Origin: a candidate division SR1 bacterium
GTDB taxonomy: Bacteria; Patescibacteriota; JACMRA01
NCBI GenBank assembly: GCA_014377045.1
Contig: JACMQI010000024.1
Span: 1 to 43,265, forward strand
Reading direction: 5' to 3'
Length of the DNA: 43,265 nt
Of the stretch, positions 31,971 through 39,793 are shown piece by piece (the first letter of the stretch is position 1; each line of letters opens with the position of its first letter). The notes beneath the pieces were generated by a model, which saw only the letters and a list, made by a program, of their open reading frames with translations, ran no database searches and was not told the origin of the DNA. The position numbers and the translations under genes were made by a program.

Positions 31971-32644
31971 TCTACGATATCCAGTTGAGCCAGACTACCC
32001 CTAAGCTTCATATTTTCGAGCTTAAATAACTTGGTAACCAAGCCAATCATTCCTGGAACTATCAAAACGAAAGCCTGTAAAATAAGAACGAACAAAGATA
32101 TATAAGTACTTATAAGCGCGACTGCGACTGCGAGTATAGATCCAGCAAATCCGACCCAAACACGCACAGTACCATAAACTAGATCTTTTCTTGTCACCAT
32201 AACTTCTTGAAACTTTGGATTTTCTATTTTTGGATTACTGTACACATATTCGCGTATCCACCAGTTTAGTCCCGCCATGATAGCTATATTTAGAGAGTAA
32301 ACCGCCACTGCCACTCTGCTTTGAGTATATTGACCTAGCAGGTGAGATGAAAAAGGTATAAGGCTTAGGAATGCCATGAAAATAAAATTTAGATTCATCA
32401 ATCCTCTTGTAACGGACTTGGACATGAGTGAAAATAAAAAATTATGAGTATACCAAAAAGTTGCGAGCATAGTAAAACTAAGAAAATAAGCAAAAAATAA
32501 TGGCAATTTTTCTTGAAGACTGTGCAGTAAAGCATCTTCGGTAAACTTTTCGTAAAGTTCAGGAATTTTGATTTCTATAACTAATAGAGTCAAAACAATA
32601 GCAAATAATGCATCAGAAAGGGCTTCAAGGCGAAATTTGGACAT
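31967..32644 (-). CDS. TMEM175-like (DUF1211) ion-channel family membrane protein
   Basis: The 225-residue protein has about six membrane helices. Helix 1 begins R-L-E-A-L-S-D-A-L-F-A-I-V-L-T, matching the R-x-x-x-F-S-D signature of the TMEM175/DUF1211 family except for Leu in place of Phe; helix 3 carries F-W-Y-T-H-N. Bacterial members of this family form tetrameric potassium-permeable channels, each subunit having one six-helix unit, which fits this length. Ion selectivity here is inference. It overlaps the 3' end of trmB by 4 bases (stop to stop) and is divergent from the 32728 gene. Confidence 0.8.
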   Translation of the reverse strand: MSKFRLEALSDALFAIVLTLLVIEIKIPELYEKFTEDALLHSLQEKLPLFFAYFLSFTMLATFWYTHNFLFSLMSKSVTRGLMNLNFIFMAFLSLIPFSSHLLGQYTQSRVAVAVYSLNIAIMAGLNWWIREYVYSNPKIENPKFQEVMVTRKDLVYGTVRVWVGFAGSILAVAVALISTYISLFVLILQAFVLIVPGMIGLVTKLFKLENMKLRGSLAQLDIVD

Positions 32645-32727
32645 ATCATTATATGTACCAAGTTTAAAAGTTTTGTAAAGTCTTATTATTTTCCAAACTT
32701 GACATCATATAGAGATTATATAACCAT

Positions 32728-35259
32728 ATGATTAATTTTCGTATGCTACATAAATTTAAAGTATCTTTTAATAGTGCAGTTCAAATATTCTTAGCAAAAA
32801 AAATTATCAATCTATTATTACTGCTAATATCAGCGATATTATTTTATTTTTTGAGTTTTGAAATAGGGTTTTTCTTTCTCATTTTATCTTTTTCAATGGT
32901 CAATCGTTTCTCTCCTAAAGTCCTTATTATTGGAGCTTTAGTTTTACTTGTTTCTATCCCTTTATTTCTCATACTTGAACAAGATAGTACAGCAGAAAAA
33001 ATAGCGATTTACGTATACTATCTTCTAATAGCTACAGTTATTGTCGAAGTAACGACTCTCATAAAAAACCGTTTAAAAACAAAAAATAATCTAAATCAAA
33101 GTGTCAAAGTATCTTCTGAAGAAGAGCTCGAGCGCACAGTCGTAGAAATAGAAGCAAAGCCTACGTTACAGCTTACACAGAAAAAAAGTATTTCTATGGA
33201 GTTTCAAAGGCGGCCTACCATTATAAACTCAAATATCATCTTAGCCATACCTCCCGAAAAACCAATAGCAAAAAAATTAACTGAAATAATAGAAAGTAAA
33301 AAACCAAATAAAAATATCAATTTAAAAAAACTTTTCACCAATCTGAGTGGGCCGATAGATAATTCCGAACCAAAGCAAAAGTTCACTTTTCCAAATTTTG
33401 GCATTAAAGTACAAAATATACCTAGCTTTTGGAACTATATTGTACTATCTATATCAGCTTTAATACCTATAGTAATTTTTCGATTTACAGGATTACCTAG
33501 TTTTCGTGATTTAACCACAGTTCCATATTTTTATAATATTCAAAATGGCCCTTTTGACCTCAGTGTCATAGAAAATATAGCGTTTAATCAACTTACACGT
33601 TTTTTAAATCCCGAAACTATAAGCAGCTTATTTTTTCAACTCTTTTTCTTTTTAGGAACTATAGTTAGCTATTTTTTTCTCCTAAAGATACAAAAAATAT
33701 TTACGACAAACGATTCTTATACATCGTCAAATAGTAATAAAATTTTAGTTTTTTTAATCAGCTTACTGTATGTTTATAATCCATTTACATTTGAAAGATT
33801 TTTAATGGGCCAACACTTTGTTCTAAGAGGTCACCTACTTTTTATTCCAGTAATATTTTACCTACTCCAATTTCTAATAGCTTTTACAGAATTTAAAAAA
33901 CCTGAATTTTACTTACTTAGTGAAAAAAATATTAGCTCATTTAGCAATTTTGGATGGGCTCTAACGCTGATATCATTACTCAACACACATCACGGTCTGT
34001 TCGCTATATCTTTAGCAATTATAGGCTTCATATTTATAGGCCTTTCGAACACAAAGTATATTTATAAAAATGTAAAGAAAACTGACTCTTCAGCTATTTT
34101 AAACAATATTTTTAAGGTATTTAGTATATTACTCCTTATTGTATTACCAAGCGTTATTATATTTATCAATCGCTATAGCAATAACCCTCAACAAGTGACA
34201 TTTGAAAAGCAAAAAATAGAGCAACCAGATTTACAGCGACAAACAATTTCTGCCTTTAGTCTCAAAGTACTAGACGATCAAAATTTAGTATCAAAAGCTT
34301 TGATAGGAGCCGCAAGCTGGAACACACCTAGTTTTAGTGAAGTAAATAGCATTGCAGTGTCTCTAGGGAGTCTAAGGAAAGCGAGCATTTATTATAGCCC
34401 TAAACTCAATATATTTTTCATTTTATTTATTTGTATCATACTTGGATACTGTGCTTATCTCGCCGATAAATTTTTTAAACCACTTTTGTTTCCATTTTTA
34501 TTACTAATACCTATACTTTTAATACTAAATTTCGGATATTCAAGAAATTTTGAAAAGATCAACTCGCTATTTTTTAGCTTACCTTTTAGCTATACTTTTC
34601 GCGAAGCTGGCAAATTTTATAGTTTATTTTTAGCACTCTTATCTGTTATATTAGTTACTTATAACGAACACTTTACTAGGTATATAAGAAAAATAAGTAT
34701 TGGAATTTTTAGTTTTATTCTTATTGGAAACCTGCTCGTTTTTCTTCCACTTAGTCAGAATATAGTCTATGCAGATTACCCTGAGATACTCAAAGATTTA
34801 TCCGCTAATTGTAAGCGAAGCGATAAAACAAAAGTATTATTTTTACCCTTTACTACTTACATTTATCCTTCTTATAGTAATGTGTTTACAGCAAACTATA
34901 GTAGATACCTTTTAAATTGCGAGGTTTTGAGCGCTGATTATACTATTCTTGAAAATCGTGAATTGACAAGTAAATCAACAAATAAAATAGAACTATCAAA
35001 TAGCAAAGTCTCAAACAGTATCAATGGTATCATATCAACATTTACTAAATCAAATTCTACAGATTCAAATGCGTATGAAAATCTGAGAAAAGAGCTTCGT
35101 ATATTTGGAGTCTATACAATTGTTGTTGACGAAACAAATTATTCCGACACTTCAAATTACGATTTGGGAGTATTTAGTAAAAAGCTTCAACAATACATCA
35201 CTCCAGATAGTACTCAAAAAAATGATATCGTAAATATGTCTATTTACTCATTAAAATAA
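32728..35259 (+). CDS. Large polytopic membrane protein, GT-C/YfhO-like, function unknown
   Basis: The protein has 843 residues. Three or four N-terminal helices (about 20-115) are followed by a polar, Lys-rich linker (about 120-230). A second membrane part (about 232-670) has a dozen helices, and an outside-facing soluble domain (about 680-843) follows. The loop Y-V-Y-N-P-F-T-F-E-R-F-L-M-G-Q-H is a pattern I associate with large CPR membrane proteins; L-P-S-F-R-D-L lies in the first loop of the second part. The plan resembles GT-C glycosyltransferases and YfhO, but no catalytic acid pair can be assigned. A TTGACA at 32699-32704 suggests its own promoter, with a poor -10 box. The ATG at 32743 is an alternative start. 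A role in surface glycan or lipid modification is a guess. Confidence 0.7.
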   Translation: MINFRMLHKFKVSFNSAVQIFLAKKIINLLLLLISAILFYFLSFEIGFFFLILSFSMVNRFSPKVLIIGALVLLVSIPLFLILEQDSTAEKIAIYVYYLLIATVIVEVTTLIKNRLKTKNNLNQSVKVSSEEELERTVVEIEAKPTLQLTQKKSISMEFQRRPTIINSNIILAIPPEKPIAKKLTEIIESKKPNKNINLKKLFTNLSGPIDNSEPKQKFTFPNFGIKVQNIPSFWNYIVLSISALIPIVIFRFTGLPSFRDLTTVPYFYNIQNGPFDLSVIENIAFNQLTRFLNPETISSLFFQLFFFLGTIVSYFFLLKIQKIFTTNDSYTSSNSNKILVFLISLLYVYNPFTFERFLMGQHFVLRGHLLFIPVIFYLLQFLIAFTEFKKPEFYLLSEKNISSFSNFGWALTLISLLNTHHGLFAISLAIIGFIFIGLSNTKYIYKNVKKTDSSAILNNIFKVFSILLLIVLPSVIIFINRYSNNPQQVTFEKQKIEQPDLQRQTISAFSLKVLDDQNLVSKALIGAASWNTPSFSEVNSIAVSLGSLRKASIYYSPKLNIFFILFICIILGYCAYLADKFFKPLLFPFLLLIPILLILNFGYSRNFEKINSLFFSLPFSYTFREAGKFYSLFLALLSVILVTYNEHFTRYIRKISIGIFSFILIGNLLVFLPLSQNIVYADYPEILKDLSANCKRSDKTKVLFLPFTTYIYPSYSNVFTANYSRYLLNCEVLSADYTILENRELTSKSTNKIELSNSKVSNSINGIISTFTKSNSTDSNAYENLRKELRIFGVYTIVVDETNYSDTSNYDLGVFSKKLQQYITPDSTQKNDIVNMSIYSLK

Positions 35260-35360
35260 GCTAATCTAAACACTCCAAGAAATATAAGAATTAAAAAATA
35301 GTTTGACAGATCTTTAAATATATGATTTAGGTAAAATACAAACCTATTCTTGTAAACAAA

Positions 35361-35783
35361 ATGCTTAAAAAGTTGTTTAAGTTGATTTTAAATATTATCT
35401 CTTGGATTAAGAATAATACTTTAAAAAAGAAAAATAAACTGAAAAAATCTAAAGCACTTGATGGCAGTTACACTTTTGACAAATATGTATTTGACATATT
35501 GATTAGTTTTATCAATACATCAGAATACTATCATCTAATATTAACTTATCAATGCGAAATAAAAAGTAGTTCAAAATATGAAGACCGACTTAATATTCTA
35601 GACATTTTATTTGAAGCCATGATTTCAGATGGACTATGTTTTGGTTCTAAGCTAAATAAAAATATCTGTGAAAGTTTTATCTATTTTTTAAAGATTTTAA
35701 GATGTATACCAGAAACCTCAGTAAATCAATTAGACGAAGATACATACCAAAAAGTTTTCTCTAGTTTTCAACAACTAACATAG
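35361..35783 (+). CDS. Small basic/helical protein, no family recognised
   Basis: The protein has 140 residues. The N-terminal 30 are a hydrophobic then very Lys-rich segment (L-K-K-L-F-K-L-I-L-N-I-I-S-W-I, then L-K-K-K-N-K-L-K-K-S-K), possibly a membrane-surface anchor. The rest is predicted to be helical with scattered Cys (five in the second half). A TTGACA is present at 35303-35308 without a clear -10 box at the right distance. A perfect terminator follows 12 bases after the stop, which supports a real single-gene unit. Function unknown. Confidence 0.55.
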   Translation: MLKKLFKLILNIISWIKNNTLKKKNKLKKSKALDGSYTFDKYVFDILISFINTSEYYHLILTYQCEIKSSSKYEDRLNILDILFEAMISDGLCFGSKLNKNICESFIYFLKILRCIPETSVNQLDEDTYQKVFSSFQQLT

Positions 35784-35795
35784 ATAGTTATAATT

Positions 35796-35826
35796 GATTG
35801 TCAGTCAAAATGACAATCTTTTTTTT
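35796..35826 (+). terminator. Perfect rho-independent terminator after the 35361 gene
   Basis: GATTGTCA (35796-35803), a 7-base loop, TGACAATC (35811-35818) and eight T (35819-35826). Confidence 0.9.
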
Positions 35827-35899
35827 GGTCAACTAAATATCAGATTGAGTATTATAATAAATAATAAGGTATACTATTATTAAACTACATTAATATGAG

Positions 35900-36350
35900 T
35901 ATGATTTGAAGTAATCATCGAACTTTATATTTTTCGATCTTTTTATAGTTTGATATTTTATTTGTACTCATTTTTTTTGCTTTTTATAGAATTTTCTTTT
36001 CTTTGTGAATTAATTTATTTGAGTTTTTCTATTTTGAAATAGCATTTTTGCATTACCAAAGAAATTTTTTAGCATTACTTAGACTGTCTTTAATTTCTCA
36101 AATTTTAGCTTTTTTTCTATAAATATAGTGTTAGTGGAGTAGTTATTAACTCATCATCAGACTCCGCAAATTGCAATTTTGATCTGCCTAGATGCCTTAA
36201 AATGCTCAAACTTAGTAACTCCAAGGCTTACCTATTCTATTAATAGCCTTATCAACAAAGTAACCCTAATCATCACTTCTTAAAAAGTACCATACAGTAA
36301 GTATTTACCGTACTATACGATATTAATTGTACTAGAAGCCTGATTAGGAA
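35900..36350 (-). pseudogene. Possible coding remnants in a gene-free stretch (minus strand)
   Basis: No frame longer than about 60 codons is open, but protein-like phrases occur in changing frames on the minus strand: G-Y-F-V-D-K-A-I-N-R-I-G-K-P-W near 36250, F-E-H-F-K-A-S-R-Q-I-K-I-A-I-C-G-V near 36190, and Lys-rich text (M-L-K-N-F-F-G-N-A-K-M-L-F-Q-N-R-K) near 36050. This suggests an old, dead gene of unknown family. AT-rich chance translation remains possible. Confidence 0.3.
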
Positions 36351-36379
36351 AAAAACTATATTAAGTAATTATTTTAGTT

Positions 36380-36840
36380 ATTCTTCTATATAAGCTTATA
36401 AGATCCTTGGGTTCGGTGGTTGGGGCGAACCTCTTGAACTCTAGACTATCTTTGCTAATGAGAAATTTTCCCAAGTTACGTTTAATACTCTTCGTTTCCA
36501 GAATTCGTAGTAAAGCTTCTTTTAAATAAACAAAAATTAGATCTGTATTTTCACTATTGATATATATATATTTTAGAATTTATAAGAAATATTACTTGAT
36601 AATTAACAAAGTAATTATCTGCAATTACTTTGCCAATACCAGGTTCTGACCTCCAAGCTGATTACTTTGAAAGCTAAATACGACTAAACCTATGTCCTTA
36701 TGAGTTTCATAGAGGCTTTAAAGTCCTTAGTATTGCTGAGTAAATCCATATTTACTCAAAACGTTAATAACAAAAATATTACATTACCATCGAATTCAGA
36801 AAAATTTACAGGATTTCCTGAAGAGGAGTTATAAAGTGAG
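36380..36840 (+). pseudogene. Possible coding remnants in a gene-free stretch (plus strand)
   Basis: Plus-strand phrases such as I-L-G-F-G-G-W-G-E-P-L-E-L and I-F-A-N-E-K-F-S-Q-V-T-F-N-T-L near 36420-36510 are broken by stops. A 42-codon open frame from the ATG at 36700 (M-S-F-I-E-A-L-K-S-L-V-L-L-S-K-S) ends at 36828 or thereabouts. I recognise no family. No promoter, terminator or RNA gene is evident in 35830-37040. Confidence 0.25.
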
Positions 36841-37046
36841 AATAAACTATATTAGGAATATTTTAACTATTGTACAATAGACAATAGTATATTATTTGCA
36901 AAGTTTTGATTTATTACCAAATTCTTATAATTTAATATATCAATTTCTGTTCTTGATTTGAAATATTATTTGACTTGATTTTTAATAATAAGTTTAATTA
37001 TTACAATAATAACATTTTCACTACCTGCAAACCAAAAACAATTTTT

Positions 37047-37949
37047 ATGCAAAGAAAATACTTTCTAATACTTAATTCGAAATCACGCAAAGTTTCAAAA
37101 GATAAAAGCGGCTTTTTGAAAGCTTTATCACAGCACGGTATCGAAATTGAAAGAATATTTGAACTTAGTGACTCCAATAACTTGAAAAAGCAACTATCGA
37201 CCATTAATCCTAAATCTAGTATAATTCTTATTGCTTCGGGTGATGGAGCAGTATCATCGGTTATCGACTACTTTGTATACACTGAAGCGTTAGTTGGAAT
37301 TATTCCAATGGGAACCGCTAACTCATTTGCTAGAAGCCTAGGAATTCCTTCAGAACTTAATGATGCCTTGGAGGTAATAAAAGCAAATTACTTTACCCAA
37401 ATAGATCTTGGAAAAATTGGAAATGATTATTTTGCTAATACAGCAAACATTGGAATTAGCTCATTAATTAACCAGTCTGTGAACGACAGTACCAAAAGCA
37501 TATTTGGAAGAAGTGCTTATCTATTCAGCGCAGTTTATCATTTATTATTTGCAAAAAGTTTTGATTTGGTTATTACCGATGAGAACAAATCCAAAAATTA
37601 TTTTAGATCTGTAGAATTATTGATTGCCAATGGACAATATCAAGGTGGAATAAATCTTGCTCCAAATGCATCTCTCAAAAGTAGCCAAATTAATTTACGA
37701 ATAGTTAAAGCAGGATTTATGAGTAAATTCAAATTACTAGTATTTTGGCTTGGAAGAGTTTTTGGTCAAACTTGGTTTAAAGATATAATTGTAGATTTAG
37801 AAGGTAAAAGTTTTTTGATAGAAACTAAGCCAAAACTCCGAGTTGATATTGACGGCGAAGGTGGTATTGCCACTCCCTTTGAAATTTCAATTGCTCCAAA
37901 AGCTATAAATATAATCATAAAAGAAAATGCTAGTAAAAAAATTAACTAA
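37047..37949 (+). CDS. Diacylglycerol/lipid kinase family protein (DAGK catalytic domain)
   Basis: I prefer the ATG at 37047 (M-Q-R-K-Y-F-L-I-L-N), giving 300 residues, because the 24 extra residues of the upstream TTG start are Asn-rich and unlike the family. The nucleotide-binding block A-S-G-D-G-A-V-S-S-V-I-D corresponds to the family's G-G-D-G-T, with Ser and Ala replacing Gly and Thr. It is followed by G-I-I-P-M-G-T-A-N-S-F-A-R-S-L-G-I-P, which is canonical. YegS/BmrU-type enzymes phosphorylate diacylglycerol or related lipids using ATP. The stop lies inside the next gene, a PAP2 phosphatase, so kinase and phosphatase are co-expressed. Confidence 0.85.
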   Translation: MQRKYFLILNSKSRKVSKDKSGFLKALSQHGIEIERIFELSDSNNLKKQLSTINPKSSIILIASGDGAVSSVIDYFVYTEALVGIIPMGTANSFARSLGIPSELNDALEVIKANYFTQIDLGKIGNDYFANTANIGISSLINQSVNDSTKSIFGRSAYLFSAVYHLLFAKSFDLVITDENKSKNYFRSVELLIANGQYQGGINLAPNASLKSSQINLRIVKAGFMSKFKLLVFWLGRVFGQTWFKDIIVDLEGKSFLIETKPKLRVDIDGEGGIATPFEISIAPKAINIIIKENASKKIN

Positions 37950-38472
37950 TATCGATCTTAGAGTCTCTAATTGGATTTATTCAAAAAGGCAGAAGTGGCT
38001 TACTGCAATATTAATAATAATTACCAATACAATGGATAAATGGTTGTTTATTCCCATCTTTGGAACTTTTCTTTGCTTTATTAATTATGCTAATTGGCAA
38101 TTTGTATTTGTGTGGTTTTGGGGAATGGTATTTTGTGCTTTTCTTTTTAATTCAATTCTTAAAATAATATTCAAACGTCCTAGACCAAGTCAATCTCAAT
38201 TAGTCAGTGAAAAACATTACTCCTTTCCTTCTGGTCATGTAATGACAACTATTCAAGTTTCTTTTCAAAGCCTGTATTTATTTATACAAAATTTTCAGTC
38301 AACTATATTTCCATATCATATCTTGGTGTGTGCAATATTATTTGTTTTAGTAATTGCGTTTTCAAGAGTGTACTTAGGAGTGCATTATGTTAGTGATACA
38401 ATAGGAAGTGTTTTTTTTGGAAGTATTTCAGTTGCTATAAGTATTTTTGTATTTCAAAATTATATTCAGTAA
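37927..38472 (+). CDS. PAP2-family membrane lipid phosphatase
   Basis: The 181-residue protein has about five or six membrane helices. All three parts of the PAP2 active site are present: K79-x6-R86-P87, P-S-G-H (101-104) and S146-R147-x5-H153-x3-D157. Such enzymes remove phosphate from phosphatidic acid, undecaprenyl pyrophosphate or similar lipids on the outer face of the membrane. The start overlaps the lipid kinase gene by 23 bases, which implies coupled translation. The pair could recycle a lipid carrier or phosphatidic acid from scavenged lipid; that role is inference. Confidence 0.88.
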   Translation: MLVKKLTNIDLRVSNWIYSKRQKWLTAILIIITNTMDKWLFIPIFGTFLCFINYANWQFVFVWFWGMVFCAFLFNSILKIIFKRPRPSQSQLVSEKHYSFPSGHVMTTIQVSFQSLYLFIQNFQSTIFPYHILVCAILFVLVIAFSRVYLGVHYVSDTIGSVFFGSISVAISIFVFQNYIQ

Positions 38473-39042
38473 TATACAAGTTTGAAATTTATATCAAAGC
38501 TAATTCGTTATCAATATCTTTAACTGTTTAGAGCTAGGGTTACCTTATTTTTTGTGTTCTTTTTCTTAATAGTAAATGTAAACTAAGATTTTAATAAGCC
38601 ACAAATTTGTCAGAATTGCTTTTGTACTTTATCGTCGCTCTACAAACCTTGAACTTTGAACAAATTACGGACTGAAAGAATACTCGAGTTTCCTCATTAC
38701 TCTTTTAATTCACAATAACCTATATATATTCAAATCTAATTTATATTGTTTCCAATTTTAACCATAAATTTTTGAGTTCTGAGAAATTAATAAACGTCCC
38801 TAATTTATCAGAGAACAGTTTCGCGCAATGTGATCATGAAATTGTTTTGAGGTTAACTTAGTAAGACCTCCAATTGATCGTTGATAAAATTCACTATTGA
38901 AGTATATGCGAATTTATGACTTATAAACATCTATTATTAAAATAGGAATATCATTTATATATTTAATTTTATAAAAATGTATCTTTTATACTCAAAACCA
39001 ATTTTTTATTTAACTATATTAATCATTTCTTAAAAGAGTCGC
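38473..39042. other. Gene-free stretch, 570 bases
   Basis: No open frame of note and no RNA gene that I recognise. On the minus strand near 38770-38880 the phrases G-G-L-T-K-L-T-S-K-Q-F-H-D-H-I-A-R-N and, in another frame, F-I-N-F-S-E-L-K-N-L-W-L-K-L-E-T-I look like remains of a coding sequence. They are too short to name. Confidence 0.4.
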
Positions 39043-39654
39043 CTACTTCTCAAAACCATTTCCTTTGAGTCTTCCCTTTCCACTTAATATATACGGAATT
39101 GACTTTGCTACTCTATCTAATCGGGTTTTGGATTGCTTAGCTCCTATGAAATATAGATAATATCCTTTTTGTCTCCCAGGAGTGAGTTTTTCAAAGGCAT
39201 CTCGCAAGCCTGTTATTTCATCTAATTTGATGTTAAACTCTTCAGGATAAACAAGCTCAGTAGCCTTTTGAAATTCTACTTGCATACCAGATTTTTCGAT
39301 CCTGATTGCTTCAATAATATAATTTTTAATAGTATTTTTCATCTCGTCTATCTGCTCAACACTTGTAAATCTGATCTGCCTACCCGCTTGAACATTTTCG
39401 GTTTGCTGTATCAGTATATCGTTTGGATCATTCATGAGTGAGCCTTTGAAAAATAAAATAGCGACATAGTCTTTAAAAGTATGGATCAAAAATAGCATTT
39501 GACCATCAAAAGTGTAAGTAGGCTTGCCCCATTTCACCTCTTCTCCAAGACCCAAATCAAGAGAAATCTCACGTAGTTTAACTTTGACTGCTTTCCAAGT
39601 AGTTTCTTTTTCAAAATACCAGTCAGCTTTGGAGTTTGGTTTGCTATTGATCAT
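39043..39654 (-). CDS. YdeI/DUF1801-family protein
   Basis: The protein has 203 residues from the ATG at 39654; a well-placed promoter upstream rules out the 36-residue extension. The N-terminal part is a DUF1801-like domain (E-V-K-W-G-K-P-T-Y-T-F-D-G-Q-M-L-F, then D-Y-V-A-I-L-F-F-K-G-S). The C-terminal part has the YdeI (OmpD-associated) signature A-F-E-K-L-T-P-G-R-Q-K-G-Y and A-K-Q-S-K-T-R-L-D-R-V. Function is poorly known in any bacterium. It is a family frequent in Bacteroidota, and it is divergent from a photolyase-type gene that also has that flavour. Confidence 0.85.
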   Translation of the reverse strand: MINSKPNSKADWYFEKETTWKAVKVKLREISLDLGLGEEVKWGKPTYTFDGQMLFLIHTFKDYVAILFFKGSLMNDPNDILIQQTENVQAGRQIRFTSVEQIDEMKNTIKNYIIEAIRIEKSGMQVEFQKATELVYPEEFNIKLDEITGLRDAFEKLTPGRQKGYYLYFIGAKQSKTRLDRVAKSIPYILSGKGRLKGNGFEK

Positions 39655-39670
39655 AGTTTTAGTTTTGCTT

Positions 39671-39699
39671 TTTATAAATAAATTGTAAAGTAAATCAAA
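39671..39699 (-). promoter_or_regulatory. Promoter of the YdeI/DUF1801 gene
   Basis: On the minus strand: TTTGAT (39699-39694), a 17-base spacer and TATAAA (39676-39671), 16 bases before the ATG at 39654. Confidence 0.55.
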
Positions 39700-39755
39700 C
39701 TTTGCTAAATAAATTACTCTCAAATAACGTAATTCATAGATAGTATAGCTTAAAA

Positions 39756-39784
39756 TTGACAAATATAAGCATAATTCGTTTACT
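39756..39784 (+). promoter_or_regulatory. Weak candidate promoter of the FAD-domain gene
   Basis: A consensus TTGACA (39756-39761) and, after 17 bases, a poor -10 box TTTACT (39779-39784); the ATG follows after 9 bases. Confidence 0.35.
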
Positions 39785-39793
39785 TGCTAGAAT

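Noticed and set aside
36408-36440. tRNA-like GGTTCG sequence in the gene-free stretch
   Set aside because: No acceptor, D or anticodon stems can be built around it.
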